Assembly (NCBI GenBank): GCA_034104265.1
Contig: JAXEEE010000140.1
Span: forward strand, 1-64,000
Length of the DNA stretch: 64,000 nt
Direction of reading: 5' to 3'
From: UBA11524 sp034104265
Lineage (GTDB): Bacteria; Bacillota; Clostridia; Christensenellales; Aristaeellaceae
The position numbers and the translations under genes were made by a program. Shown here piece after piece: positions 7,780 to 16,646 of this stretch (position 1 is the stretch's first letter; each line of letters starts with the position of its first letter). The notes under the pieces were generated by a model. That model searched no databases and had not been told where the DNA came from. It worked only from the letters and a program-made list of their open reading frames with translations.

Positions 7780-9978
7780 ATGCCGATCCTTTATGATGAA
7801 GCTGCTTCAACCCTGACCCTTCACACGGCGCACACCACGTATCAGATGAAGGTGATGCACCATGGTCAGCTGATTCACACCTATTACGGCCCCCGCTGCG
7901 AAGGCGATATGAGCTATCTGATCCAGTACCGTGACCGGGGCTTCAGCGGGAATCCCTTCGATGCGGGCATGGACCGCACCGTCAGCTGCGATGTGCTGCC
8001 CCTGGAGTATCCCTGCGAGGGCAACGGCGATTATCGCCATACGGCCTTTGGTGCGCGTGACAGGAGGGGCGTCAGCGGCTGCGACCTGCGCTACATCAGC
8101 CACACCATTGAGCAGGGCAAGTACAGTCTGCCCGGCATGCCTGCTGTGTTTGCCTCCGACGGGGAAGCGCAGACCCTGCGGGTGGTCTTGCGGGACGAAC
8201 GCCTCCCCGTGGAGGTCACGCTGCTCTATGGCGTTCTGCCCGAAAGGGACTGCATCACCCGCAGCGTCATCATCCGCAATGCCGGTCAGGCGGACGTGGT
8301 GCTGGAGAATGCTGCCAGCACTGCCCTGGACTTCCTGACGGGGGATTTCGACCTGCTGCATTTCTATGGTAGGCATACCGCGGAACGCACCCTCGAGCGC
8401 ACCCCGGTGACGCATCAGGAGACGGTGATTGGCTCCCGCAGGGGCACCTCCAGCCATCAGCAGAATCCCTTTGTCATCCTGGCAGAGCATGAAACCGGCG
8501 AGGATCACGGGCTGTGCATCGGCGTGTCGCTGATGTGGAGCGGCTCCTTCTCCTGCCGTGCGGGCCAGGACGGCTATGACCAGACGCGCCTGACCATGGG
8601 CATTCAGGAGGAGCGGTTCAACTACCTGCTCACCCCCGGCGAGACTTTCACCGCGCCCGAAGCTGTGATGATTCTGAGTGATAGCGGTCTGACCGACCTG
8701 AGCCAGCGCTTCCACCAGCTCATCAGCGGCCATATCATCCGCGACCCCTGGAAGGGGCAGGAACGCCCCGTGCTCATCAACAACTGGGAAGCCACCTACA
8801 TGGACTTCACCGGGGAGAAAATTGTGCAGATTGCCCGGCAGGCCGCCGAGCTGGGCGTGGACATGATGGTGCTGGATGACGGCTGGTTTGGCCGGCGTTC
8901 CAGCGACCATGACGGACTGGGCGACTGGCAGGTGAACGAAGCCAAGCTGGGCTGCACCATGCATGAGCTGGTGGCAAGGGTCAAGTCCCTGGGCATGCGC
9001 TTCGGGCTGTGGATCGAGCCGGAAATGGTGAACATGGCCTCTGACCTGTTCCGGCAGCACCCGGACTGGGCGTTCATCATCCCCGGCAAGCAGCCCGTTC
9101 GCAGCCGCGATCAGCTGGTGCTGGACTTCTCCCGCAGGGAGGTGGTGGACAACATCTGCAGCCAGCTCTTCAGCGTGCTGGACGGCAGCGGAATCGACTA
9201 CATCAAGATGGATATGAACCGCTCCATCAACGATGTGTATTCCGCCGTCATGGAGCATCAAAGCCAGGGCAAGGTGTTGTACCGCTATGTGCTGGGCGTG
9301 TATGATTTCATGGAGCGGCTGCGTACGCGCTACCCCTCAATGCTGATCGAGGGCTGCTCCGGGGGCGGCGGACGCTTTGACGCAGGCATGCTCTACTATG
9401 CGCCGCAAATCTGGTGCAGCGACATGACCGATGCGATTGAGCGCATCCGGATTCAGTACGGCACGTCCTTCGGCTATCCGGTGCACTGCATGGGCGCGCA
9501 TGTATCCGTTTCGCCCAACGAGCAGACAGGCCGCGTGACGCCCATCAACACCCGCGCTGTGGTGGCGATGGCGGGGACCTTCGGCTATGAGCTGGATCTG
9601 AATCTGGTGTCCGAGGAGGACAAGGCTGCCGTCCGGCAGCAGATCCGGGATTTCAAACGCTGGCAGCATTTGATGCAGGACGGGCTGTATTTCCGCCTGA
9701 CCGATGGGCTGGATAACCGCGAGGAAGCCGCCTGGATGCTCACGGCCAAGGACCGGAGCGAAGCGCTGCTGAGTATCGTGACCCTGGACATCCATGACAA
9801 CGCGCCTATCCGCTACATCCGCTTAAAGGGACTGGACGCGGAGGCTGTGTACCGGGACACGCACAGCGGCCAGACCTGTACCGGTGCGGCGCTGATGTAC
9901 GCGGGGCTGCCTGTGCCCAGGCATCGGGGCGAGTACGTGGCATGGCAGATTCATCTGATCCGGGAGCAGCATGCCTAA
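7780..9978 (+). CDS. GH36 alpha-galactosidase (AgaA/RafA type)
   Basis: A 732-residue protein, the normal length for bacterial GH36 alpha-galactosidases, which remove terminal alpha-1,6-galactose from melibiose, raffinose and stachyose. All landmarks are present: MMVLDDGWFG, then YIKMDMNRS with nucleophile Asp478, then CSGGGGRFD and IWCSDMTDA with acid/base Asp548. These two positions match the numbering of well-studied Bacillus/Geobacillus homologues. I chose ATG 7780 because AAAGGAGG lies just upstream and the family begins here; the open frame extends artefactually to 7450. It has no signal peptide, so it acts on imported sugar. With raffinose it would release galactose plus sucrose, the latter a substrate for the next enzyme. 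Confidence 0.95.
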   Translation: MPILYDEAASTLTLHTAHTTYQMKVMHHGQLIHTYYGPRCEGDMSYLIQYRDRGFSGNPFDAGMDRTVSCDVLPLEYPCEGNGDYRHTAFGARDRRGVSGCDLRYISHTIEQGKYSLPGMPAVFASDGEAQTLRVVLRDERLPVEVTLLYGVLPERDCITRSVIIRNAGQADVVLENAASTALDFLTGDFDLLHFYGRHTAERTLERTPVTHQETVIGSRRGTSSHQQNPFVILAEHETGEDHGLCIGVSLMWSGSFSCRAGQDGYDQTRLTMGIQEERFNYLLTPGETFTAPEAVMILSDSGLTDLSQRFHQLISGHIIRDPWKGQERPVLINNWEATYMDFTGEKIVQIARQAAELGVDMMVLDDGWFGRRSSDHDGLGDWQVNEAKLGCTMHELVARVKSLGMRFGLWIEPEMVNMASDLFRQHPDWAFIIPGKQPVRSRDQLVLDFSRREVVDNICSQLFSVLDGSGIDYIKMDMNRSINDVYSAVMEHQSQGKVLYRYVLGVYDFMERLRTRYPSMLIEGCSGGGGRFDAGMLYYAPQIWCSDMTDAIERIRIQYGTSFGYPVHCMGAHVSVSPNEQTGRVTPINTRAVVAMAGTFGYELDLNLVSEEDKAAVRQQIRDFKRWQHLMQDGLYFRLTDGLDNREEAAWMLTAKDRSEALLSIVTLDIHDNAPIRYIRLKGLDAEAVYRDTHSGQTCTGAALMYAGLPVPRHRGEYVAWQIHLIREQHA

Positions 9979-10012
9979 GAAGGGCTGACCCATCGCCTGA
10001 GGAGGGATACGG

Positions 10013-11842
10013 ATGACTGATTTTGCATCGCGCTTTGCGCGCATCAGGGATGAACTGCAGTGGCTGTACTTTGAGCTGTATGCCGAGTTGCCCATGGAGG
10101 AGCGGACGCGCTGCTTCGACCTTCTGGCAGAAAGCTTGAGGGCTTTCGCCGCGCAGCGCAGCGAGCCGCTGAAGCAGCTGGATCTGGCCCGGGAAGCACA
10201 GCCTGACTGGTATCAGTCCCGGCAGCTGCTGGGCATGTGCCTGTATGTGAAGGAGTTTGCCGGCAGCCTGCGGGGCGTGCAGGATAAGCTGCCCTACCTT
10301 GAAAGCCTGGGTGTGAACTACCTCCACCTGATGCCCCTGCTGGACACGGTGGACGGCGAGAGCGACGGCGGATACGCCGTGTCCGATTTCCGCCGGGTGA
10401 AGCCGGAGCTTGGTACCATGGAGGATCTGGAGGCCCTCATCGCCGACTGTCATGCCCGGGGGATGTCCTGCTGCATGGATTTCGTGATGAACCATACCGG
10501 CTCCAGCCATGAATGGGCGCGCCGGGCCAGGGCAGGCGAGCGGGAATACCAGGATTACTACTTCTTCTATGACAGCTGGGATATCCCCAACGAGTTTGAA
10601 AAGACCGTCCCGCAGGTGTTCCCCACCACCGCGCCGGGGAGCTTCACCTGGGTGCCGGAATGCAGCAAGGTGGTCATGACCAGCTTCTACCCCTACCAAT
10701 GGGATTTGAACTACCGTAACCCCGCCGTGTTCCGGGCGATGACGGAAAACCTGCTGTATCTGGCCAACCGGGGCATTGATGTGATCCGCATTGACGCTGT
10801 GCCCTACATCTGGAAGCAGCTGGGGACGGACTGCCGCAACCTGAAGCAGGTTCACAGCATCGTGCGCATGTGCCGCCTGATCTGCGAGGCGGTCTGCCCC
10901 GGCGTGATTCTGCTGGGCGAGGTGGTCATGGCTCCGGAGAAGCTGGCGCCCTACTTTGGCCCCACAGAGAAGCCCGAGTGTCACATGCTCTACAACGCCA
11001 CCACCATGTGTACCCTGTGGCACACCGTGGCAACCCGTGACGCGCGGCTTCTGCGCCATCAGCTGGACGTGCTGGCCGCGCTGCCCAGGAGCTATGTGTT
11101 CCTCAATTACGTCCGCTGCCATGATGATATTGGCTGGGGGCTGGATTATCCCTATCTGGCCGGGTTCGGCATGCAGGAGGTGCCGCACAAGGCGTTCCTC
11201 AACGCATGGTTTGCGGGAGAGTATCCGGGCAGCCCCTCTCGTGGGGAACGCTATAATGACGATCCCCGTCTGGGCGATGCGCGCATGTGCGGCACAACGG
11301 CCTCCCTGACCGGCGTGGGAACCGCTCAGGATGCCGCCGCCATGGACAAGGCCCTGCGCCTTGACCTGATGCTGCATGCCTTCATCCTGACCCAGAGCGG
11401 CCTGCCCATCCTCTATGCGGGAGATGAGGTAGCGCAGCTCAACGACGACGCCTATCGCCTGGATCCCCTGCGGGCGGAGGACAGCCGCAATCTGCATCGT
11501 GGCGTCTTTGACTGGCAGAGGGCGGAAAACCGCTTTAATCCCGATACGCCCCAGGGCAGGCTGTTCCAGGGGCTGCGCCGTCTGGTACAGGCGCGCAGGG
11601 AGCATCCTGCCTTTTCGGTGAACGCGGCATGCCGCACCATCGACCTGCCGTCGCCGTCGCTGCTGGGGATCGTGCGTGAAGCCGGAGACCAGACGCTCTG
11701 CGCGCTGTTCAACTTTGGCGATGAGCCCGCCGGCATCCGTCTGCCGTGGGCGGAAAACACCATCGACCTGCTGACCGGGGAAAGGCCATCGGACGTCCTG
11801 CCCGCCGGCGGCTTTGTCTGGATGACGGAAAAGACCCATTGA
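10013..11842 (+). CDS. Amylosucrase-like GH13 enzyme
   Basis: A 609-residue GH13 enzyme resembling amylosucrase (GH13_4), which transfers glucose from sucrose to an alpha-glucan and frees fructose; some relatives simply hydrolyse sucrose. Diagnostic segments are the helical N-terminal domain, LGVNYLHLMPLL, DFVMNHTGSSHEWA, nucleophile Asp261 in VIRIDAVP, acid/base Glu303 in LLGEVV, and Asp371/372 in RCHDDIGW. Length is slightly below the usual 630-650. It lies 34 bases after the GH36 gene with an AGGAGG site. Together they give a neat route from raffinose via alpha-galactosidase to sucrose and then to glucan plus fructose. Sucrose hydrolase activity cannot be excluded from sequence alone. Confidence 0.88.
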   Translation: MTDFASRFARIRDELQWLYFELYAELPMEERTRCFDLLAESLRAFAAQRSEPLKQLDLAREAQPDWYQSRQLLGMCLYVKEFAGSLRGVQDKLPYLESLGVNYLHLMPLLDTVDGESDGGYAVSDFRRVKPELGTMEDLEALIADCHARGMSCCMDFVMNHTGSSHEWARRARAGEREYQDYYFFYDSWDIPNEFEKTVPQVFPTTAPGSFTWVPECSKVVMTSFYPYQWDLNYRNPAVFRAMTENLLYLANRGIDVIRIDAVPYIWKQLGTDCRNLKQVHSIVRMCRLICEAVCPGVILLGEVVMAPEKLAPYFGPTEKPECHMLYNATTMCTLWHTVATRDARLLRHQLDVLAALPRSYVFLNYVRCHDDIGWGLDYPYLAGFGMQEVPHKAFLNAWFAGEYPGSPSRGERYNDDPRLGDARMCGTTASLTGVGTAQDAAAMDKALRLDLMLHAFILTQSGLPILYAGDEVAQLNDDAYRLDPLRAEDSRNLHRGVFDWQRAENRFNPDTPQGRLFQGLRRLVQARREHPAFSVNAACRTIDLPSPSLLGIVREAGDQTLCALFNFGDEPAGIRLPWAENTIDLLTGERPSDVLPAGGFVWMTEKTH

Positions 11843-11859
11843 CGAAGGGCGGTGTGCCT

Positions 11860-12180
11860 GTGCGAACCACAAGCTGTCTGGTTGTGCCGGAACGGACTGT
11901 CATGCATGCAGGGGCGATTTTTGCCCTCTGCCGCGTAGCGCACCGCTATCCCGGCACGACGGTTTCCCTGAAAAGCAACGGCCGCGAAGCATTGCTGGGC
12001 CGGGCGATCAGCGTGGCCGCCCTGAACATTCGCGGCGGCGATACCGTGACCATCCATGCAGAGGGCGCAGAGGTCGGGGCTGCTGTCTGTGCGGTGACCG
12101 AGGTACTCACAGAGGCCGGTTGTGCTGATGAGCCCAGGAACGATGCAAGGAGTGTCCTGCAGGAGCGGGGAATATCATGA
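11860..12180 (+). CDS. HPr-like phosphocarrier-family protein lacking the active-site Arg
   Basis: A small HPr-fold protein of about 106 residues, with a roughly 20-residue tail beyond normal HPr. The phosphorylatable His is kept (MHAGAIFAL, His16 with the GTG start at 11860), but the invariant Arg two residues later in HARPA is Gly here. The serine-kinase region reads GRAISVAALNI, so a Ser46 equivalent may remain. The ending GGDTVTIHAEG matches HPr strand 4. Starts at 11854 or 11860 (both GTG) fit GAAGGG at 11844-11849. It is the last gene of the operon and follows amylosucrase by 17 bases. It may act like Crh, as a regulatory HPr in catabolite control, rather than in sugar phosphorylation. 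Confidence 0.72.
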   Translation: MRTTSCLVVPERTVMHAGAIFALCRVAHRYPGTTVSLKSNGREALLGRAISVAALNIRGGDTVTIHAEGAEVGAAVCAVTEVLTEAGCADEPRNDARSVLQERGIS

Positions 12181-12303
12181 ACAGCGATGCGCTATGCGGT
12201 GCCTGACGGACGTTTGCTGTGGGCATCGGTATACAACCAGGAACCAGGCATCAGGCCCGCATAGGGACGCAGCGATCCTGGCAATGGATGATGCCGGGCA
12301 GAG

Positions 12304-12339
12304 AAAGCATTCAGGTTATCGCATCCTGAATGCTTTTTT
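12304..12339 (+). terminator. Intrinsic terminator of the raffinose-type operon
   Basis: A perfect 12-bp stem (12304-12315 with 12325-12336), 9-base loop, and a T-run to 12339. It closes the seven-gene operon that begins at 2179. Confidence 0.85.
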
Positions 12340-12550
12340 GTGTATATCAAAAGAGACGTCTCTTGATGAGACGCCCCTGTCCATTCAGCTGCAGGCCGCT
12401 TCGTCAGCCGCGCCCTGATTCCTTTCAGACACTATGGCATGTGTCCGCCGACCGCTGGATGATTCCCTCCGCCCCTCGCACGCAATGAGGAACATACGAT
12501 TCCGGTTCGAAGGGCTGCCCGGCTTTCTCCTTGTTTCATATGGATGATCG

Positions 12551-12882
12551 CTACAGCACAATCACCTTGTCCTTGTTTCTGAATTCAGAGGGTGTCATGC
12601 CGTAGCAGCTCTTGAATGCCCGGTAGAAGTAGCTGATATCCGTGTACTGTGCCGTCGTCTCCTCCTCAGCGGAACGTTACATGACGATCTGCACGAAGCG
12701 GATGCCGATGTATGATAACCGCTCAATCATTCCACGCGCTGACGAATCGCTTGAATTGTGCGATACTTTTCCACAGTACCGCGACGGTGCGCATAGGCGG
12801 AGATCACATCCGCCACGGACTGGTTGCCGCCGTTCATTCTCAGCAGGATCTTCTGAAAAAACACGTTCGCAATCTTGCCCAT
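12551..12882 (-). pseudogene. Remnant of an AraC/YesN-type regulator
   Basis: Reading the minus strand, the last 38 codons before TAG at 12551 give YTDISYFYRAFKSCYGMTPS followed by EFRNK, the signature end of an AraC-type helix-turn-helix domain. A separate 51-codon open stretch lies upstream (12882 to 12727). It is helical and could be a piece of the same regulator. The two are separated by stops, and the first helix-turn-helix is missing. I call this a decayed regulator whose former target may have been the GH95 gene next door. Confidence 0.5.
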
Positions 12883-12897
12883 GGCGCATCACATCAG

Positions 12898-12924
12898 AAA
12901 AACGCCGCCCATCGGCGGCGTTTT
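12898..12924 (-). terminator. Terminator of the GH95 gene (possibly bidirectional)
   Basis: A GC-rich 7-bp stem (12903-12909 with 12914-12920) is extended by A/T pairs, with T-rich ends on both strands. It lies about 70 bases beyond the GH95 stop on the minus strand and could also end plus-strand readthrough. Confidence 0.75.
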
Positions 12925-12992
12925 CTTTTGCTCTTTCAGCGTCCGGCCATGCCGGAGCCAGAAATCAGGGGAAGGCTTGCGGCAGCCGCCGC

Positions 12993-15332
12993 TTACGGCA
13001 TCAGCTCCGCCGGGTTGACGATCTCCGCGCCCGGGGCCAGGGTCAGGGTTACGCGCCTGTCGCCCAGGCGAAGGGTCGTGGGCCTGCCGCTGCCGGAAAC
13101 CAGCCGCAAATACGTCAGCCTGCCCTCCTGCACCGTCAGATCAACGGTGTAGCCGTTGGCAGCCCGAAGTCCCCGGGCCGTGACATTCCGCCAGGAGGAG
13201 GGCAGCGCGGGCAGCAGAGTGATTTCATCCAGCGCGCTGTCCGCCAGCAGCCGCGGCACCCCGGAGGCCGCCGCGAAATTGCCGTCGATCTGGAAGGGCG
13301 GATGGGCGCAGAGCAGGTTGATGTAGGAGCCGCCGCCGCTGAGCGTGCGGGTTTCGCCGGGATCCACCGCATGCAGCTGCCGCCGCAAAAGCGACAGGGC
13401 ATGGTCGCCGTCCCGGAGCCTGGCCCAGATGTTCACCTTCCAGCCCAGGCTCCAGCCGGTGCCGCCGTCGCCCCGGCGATCCAGCATGGCCCGCACTGCC
13501 GCAAGCAGGCGGGGATCGCTGTCCTCGCTGATCAGATGCCCCGGGAACAGCCCGCACAGCGGCGACAGATGCCGGTGCTGGGGATCGACCTCCTCATAAT
13601 CCGCGTCCCACTCCAGCAGGCGGCCGTCCTGACCGATGCGGTAGGGTGGGGTGTGGGCCAGCACATGGCGGGCGGCTTCCTCGTCCGGCTCATGGAGGCT
13701 CAGGTGCTCAAGGGCCGTCAGGTAATTGCCCAGTACCTCGCGGATGATCTCGTCGGTCATGGTGGTGTCCGCCGCCACGGCGCCGCGCCAGCCCTCCAGC
13801 ACATACCGGTTCTCCGGGGAGGTGGCGGGCCGCATTGTCAGATACCCGTTTTCATCCGCGCTCACCGTGTCGATGAAGAACTGCGCCGCCTTCCGCAGTA
13901 CGGGCAGCGCGCGCTGCTGAAGGAACGCCTGATCCCCCGTGTAGATGTAATGCTCGAACAGGTGCCCCGACAGCCAGCCGTAGGCCATGGGCCACCAGGC
14001 GTACACCGCCGCGCCCTCCCGTTTGAACCCCACCGGTGTGGCATGGCCCCACAGGTCGGTGTTGTGGTTCACCACCGCGCCCCGGGCATGGAACAGCTCC
14101 TGCGCCACCTTGCCACCGGTCACGCTCAGGCAGTCCAGCAGGTCGAACAGCGGCTCCGCCACACCGGGCACATTGCAGATTTCCGCAGGCCAGTAGTTCA
14201 TCTCCGTGTTGATGTTGGTGGTGTAGTTGCTGCTCCAGGGGGGCTGCAGCATGTCGTTCCAGATGCCCTGCAGGTTGAGCGCCCGGGTGCCGGGGCGGGA
14301 ACCGCTCACCAACAGATACCGCCCGAACTGGTACAGCAGGATGGGCAGCGAAGCATCCTCCCCGCCCTCGGAATAGCGGCGCAGGCGCTCGTCCGTGGGC
14401 AGGTCGTCGTGGCTTTCGCCATCAAGGGCGATGGCCTGGCGCGCCATCAGCCCGGTGAAATCCTCCCGGTGGGCCCGCAGCAGCGACGCGAAATCCATGC
14501 TCTCCGCCGCTGCCAGATCCGCCCGGGCCAGCGCGGCGTGATCCACCCGGGACAGGCCGGGGTACCGGTCGAAGGCCTCAAAATTGCTGCGGCAGACCAG
14601 GCGCAGCTCCAGCCAGGTGGCGCCGGTGACGGCGAGGGAATCCGCCTCCGTCGTCAGCTGACCGTCCGTGGCGGCGCGGAGGATGGTGGTGGCGCTGATG
14701 CCCTGCTTCTCCGGCGCATCGTCATAGTCGATGGCCTCGGGGGAGAGACCCAGGTAGGTGGGCAGGGCGCGGGAGGGGCAGCGGGTGGTCATCACCAGCT
14801 CGCGGCGCTCCGCACGCGCCTGGTGGCGCAGCTGGCTGGTCAGGCGGATGACCGCTGCCAGCACGGGATGGTCGGCGGTCATGCGCAGGCAGACCATCTG
14901 CTGGGGATGGGACACGAAGGTCGTGCGGGCGTAGGCCACGCCCTGCACATTGAAGCGCGTGACCGCCGTGCCGTCCTCCAGGCAGAGCTCCCGGCAGTAG
15001 CGGTCGGTTTTCCCCTCCGCAAGGCCGGGGAAGGTCAGCAAAAGGTCGCCCAGGGGCATGTAGCTTTCCGTAAACGCCCCCAGCACGTGGGCGCAGAGCT
15101 CCTCCTCGGCCTCCCGGGCCCTGCCCGCCAGCACCAGCTCCTGGGCCTTGAGAATGTGCTCGTAGCTGCCGGGGCGGATGTGATTTCCCGGGTGCCCCGA
15201 CCAGAGGGTGTCCTCGTTCAGGGCGATGCGCTCCTGCGCCACGCCGCCCAGGGCCATGATGCCCAGCCGGCCGTTGCCCTGGGGCAGGCCCTCCACCCAT
15301 CGGGGTGCGGGCTGATGATAAAACAAACGCAT
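12993..15332 (-). CDS. GH95 alpha-L-fucosidase (or alpha-L-galactosidase)
   Basis: A 779-residue GH95 enzyme of standard length. The N-terminal beta domain starts MRLFYHQPAPRWVEGLPQGN, followed by an (alpha/alpha)6 barrel. Catalytic signatures are present: NINTEMNYWPAE (the paired Asn), RPATSPEN (the Glu acid) and FQIDGNF (the Asp). Members hydrolyse alpha-1,2-fucosyl links of xyloglucan or host glycans by inversion, and some prefer alpha-L-galactosides. No signal peptide is visible, implying action on imported oligosaccharides. ATG 15332 is chosen for its AGGAGG site; the open frame extends 40 codons further without family similarity. It is monocistronic and sits between regulator fragments, so it has probably lost its original regulator. 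Confidence 0.94.
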   Translation of the reverse strand: MRLFYHQPAPRWVEGLPQGNGRLGIMALGGVAQERIALNEDTLWSGHPGNHIRPGSYEHILKAQELVLAGRAREAEEELCAHVLGAFTESYMPLGDLLLTFPGLAEGKTDRYCRELCLEDGTAVTRFNVQGVAYARTTFVSHPQQMVCLRMTADHPVLAAVIRLTSQLRHQARAERRELVMTTRCPSRALPTYLGLSPEAIDYDDAPEKQGISATTILRAATDGQLTTEADSLAVTGATWLELRLVCRSNFEAFDRYPGLSRVDHAALARADLAAAESMDFASLLRAHREDFTGLMARQAIALDGESHDDLPTDERLRRYSEGGEDASLPILLYQFGRYLLVSGSRPGTRALNLQGIWNDMLQPPWSSNYTTNINTEMNYWPAEICNVPGVAEPLFDLLDCLSVTGGKVAQELFHARGAVVNHNTDLWGHATPVGFKREGAAVYAWWPMAYGWLSGHLFEHYIYTGDQAFLQQRALPVLRKAAQFFIDTVSADENGYLTMRPATSPENRYVLEGWRGAVAADTTMTDEIIREVLGNYLTALEHLSLHEPDEEAARHVLAHTPPYRIGQDGRLLEWDADYEEVDPQHRHLSPLCGLFPGHLISEDSDPRLLAAVRAMLDRRGDGGTGWSLGWKVNIWARLRDGDHALSLLRRQLHAVDPGETRTLSGGGSYINLLCAHPPFQIDGNFAAASGVPRLLADSALDEITLLPALPSSWRNVTARGLRAANGYTVDLTVQEGRLTYLRLVSGSGRPTTLRLGDRRVTLTLAPGAEIVNPAELMP

Positions 15333-15509
15333 ATCGGTTTCCTCCTGATGCTCGATGCTGTGACAGGAATGCCTTCTGCCGGAAGGATTCGCTGCAGCCC
15401 CGGACCATACCTGCCGCTGTGGACGCACAGCGCAATTTCTTTCATGCAGCACAAAAACGCTTCGCTGACGCAGGGCTGTGTCTCCCGCTTACCGCCTGCC
15501 TGGCATGAC

Positions 15510-15748
15510 CGTGGACTCCTTCCGGCAGACGGTGCAACGCCCACCATGTGCCGGAAATGCCGGACGGTCACAACAGGGCCGGCATAGCCTGCCTGCGCGC
15601 CGATCCGGCCAATGCTGTCCCGGGTGGAGCGCAGCAGCTCCTGGGCGCGGTTGATGCGGCGCTTGTGCAGGTACTGGCAGGGCGGCATGCCCATCTGCTG
15701 CCTGAACAGGCGGATGAGATAATACCTGAACAGCCTGGCAACCCGCAT
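15510..15748 (-). pseudogene. Fragment of an AraC-family regulator
   Basis: On the minus strand the frame gives LFRYYLIRLFRQQMGMPPCQ, then YLHKRRINRAQELLRS, DSIGRIGAQAGYAG and FRHMVGVAP. This is the second helix-turn-helix and closing helix of an AraC-family DNA-binding domain. Its upstream half is absent, because the plus-strand remnant of an unrelated hydrolase abuts at 15747. There is no proper stop either: the frame drifts into the GH95 upstream region. It is a truncated relic just upstream of GH95, in the position expected for its regulator. Confidence 0.6.
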
Positions 15749-16001
15749 GCAGTATTACCGCCGCTTCAGCGCGGATGATGGCAAGGCCATTCCCGCCCTG
15801 TTCACCGATGAGCCGCACATTTCCCCCAGTCGCGTCTGCGATGGCGGCGCGGCTGCGCTCCCGTTCAGCTGCTTCTTCGCCCATGAATTTGAGCTGCTCA
15901 ACGGTTACAGCCTTCTGCGCAACCTGCCGGGCGTGTTCCGGAACGTGACGGGCTGCGTGCCGGACAGGCCGCCGGAAAAGGTGCGCTTCGACTATGGCTG
16001 A
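15747..16001 (+). pseudogene. Fragment of a large glycoside hydrolase (GH106-like)
   Basis: About 80 codons read YYRRFS...IPALFTDEPH, then FFAHEFELLNGYSLLRNLPGVF and finally KVRFDYG before TGA. The TDEPH motif, a GYxLxxxLPxLF segment and a closing VRFDY are the pattern of the catalytic region of large rhamnosidase-like hydrolases (GH106 and relatives). These are normally over 700 residues, so this is a small internal piece. One extra base near the end would continue the frame past the stop. No start signal is seen. The family call is from motif memory only. Confidence 0.4.
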
Positions 16002-16471
16002 CGATGCGCGGGTCGAGCTCGCCGGTATACAGCTTCGCTGCTGCGGCGGTCAGGGAACCGCACCGAAGCTTGATTACTGAACAGGCCCTCCTGCCAGCGA
16101 TATGCCGTCATGATCTTCCGGCTCCCCGACACCAGCTGCGGGCCACTGGAGCAAGCGTACCTGCGCATGCGGGAATCAAGGGCTATGTCCGCCTATGAAA
16201 AGCCACCGGCGTGGCCGGTGGAGGCTTGCTTGTACCCTTTGCATCCGGAAGGCCGGCGAAGCATCATACCTTCCATCCTGGACGATGCGAATGATCGGAC
16301 AGGCCGTTGGGGCCATGATGTCCTGTGGCGTGCTTTGCAGTCAGTCAGGTGATATATCGCGCAGCTTCCCTTCTGCCTGATGCATTCAGAAAGCACACCC
16401 GCATACCGCCAGACTGCGTTGAAGAGCTTGCGCCCTGCAGGTTCATGCATGGCGGGGCCATCCCGCGGCCA
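16002..16471. other. Gene-poor stretch
   Basis: No convincing gene on either strand. The only structure I see is an inverted repeat at about 16199-16229 containing CCACCGG and CCGGTGG arms. On the minus strand it is followed by CTTTTC, so it may be an orphan terminator left from a deleted gene. Confidence 0.4.
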
Positions 16472-16500
16472 TTGACGGCAGGAGAAAATGCGCATATAAT
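16472..16500 (+). promoter_or_regulatory. Strong promoter of the MATE gene
   Basis: TTGACG (16472-16477), a 17-base spacer and TATAAT (16495-16500), close to consensus. The start codon of the MATE gene is 146 bases further on, leaving a long leader. Confidence 0.75.
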
Positions 16501-16506
16501 GAATCT

Positions 16507-16594
16507 GATCATCGGAGGGTGAGCTGTTCTTTGGAAACAGTGAGCTGGATAAGATGACGGGCTGAAATGCCGGTTGTCCTGTCCGGCTTTTTGT
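16507..16594 (+). promoter_or_regulatory. Structured 5' leader with terminator-like hairpin upstream of the MATE gene
   Basis: The leader carries a small hairpin with CTGTT/AACAG arms around 16521-16537. It is followed by a GCCGG/CCGGC stem (16569-16573 with 16583-16587) and a run of six T (16588-16593). A terminator between a strong promoter and its gene suggests conditional readthrough, by a riboswitch or other attenuation. I do not recognise a known riboswitch class here. Confidence 0.45.
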
Positions 16595-16646
16595 TTGGAT
16601 GCGGGGACGCGAGCAAAATGCATGCAGCTGTAGGGGAGGTAACGCT

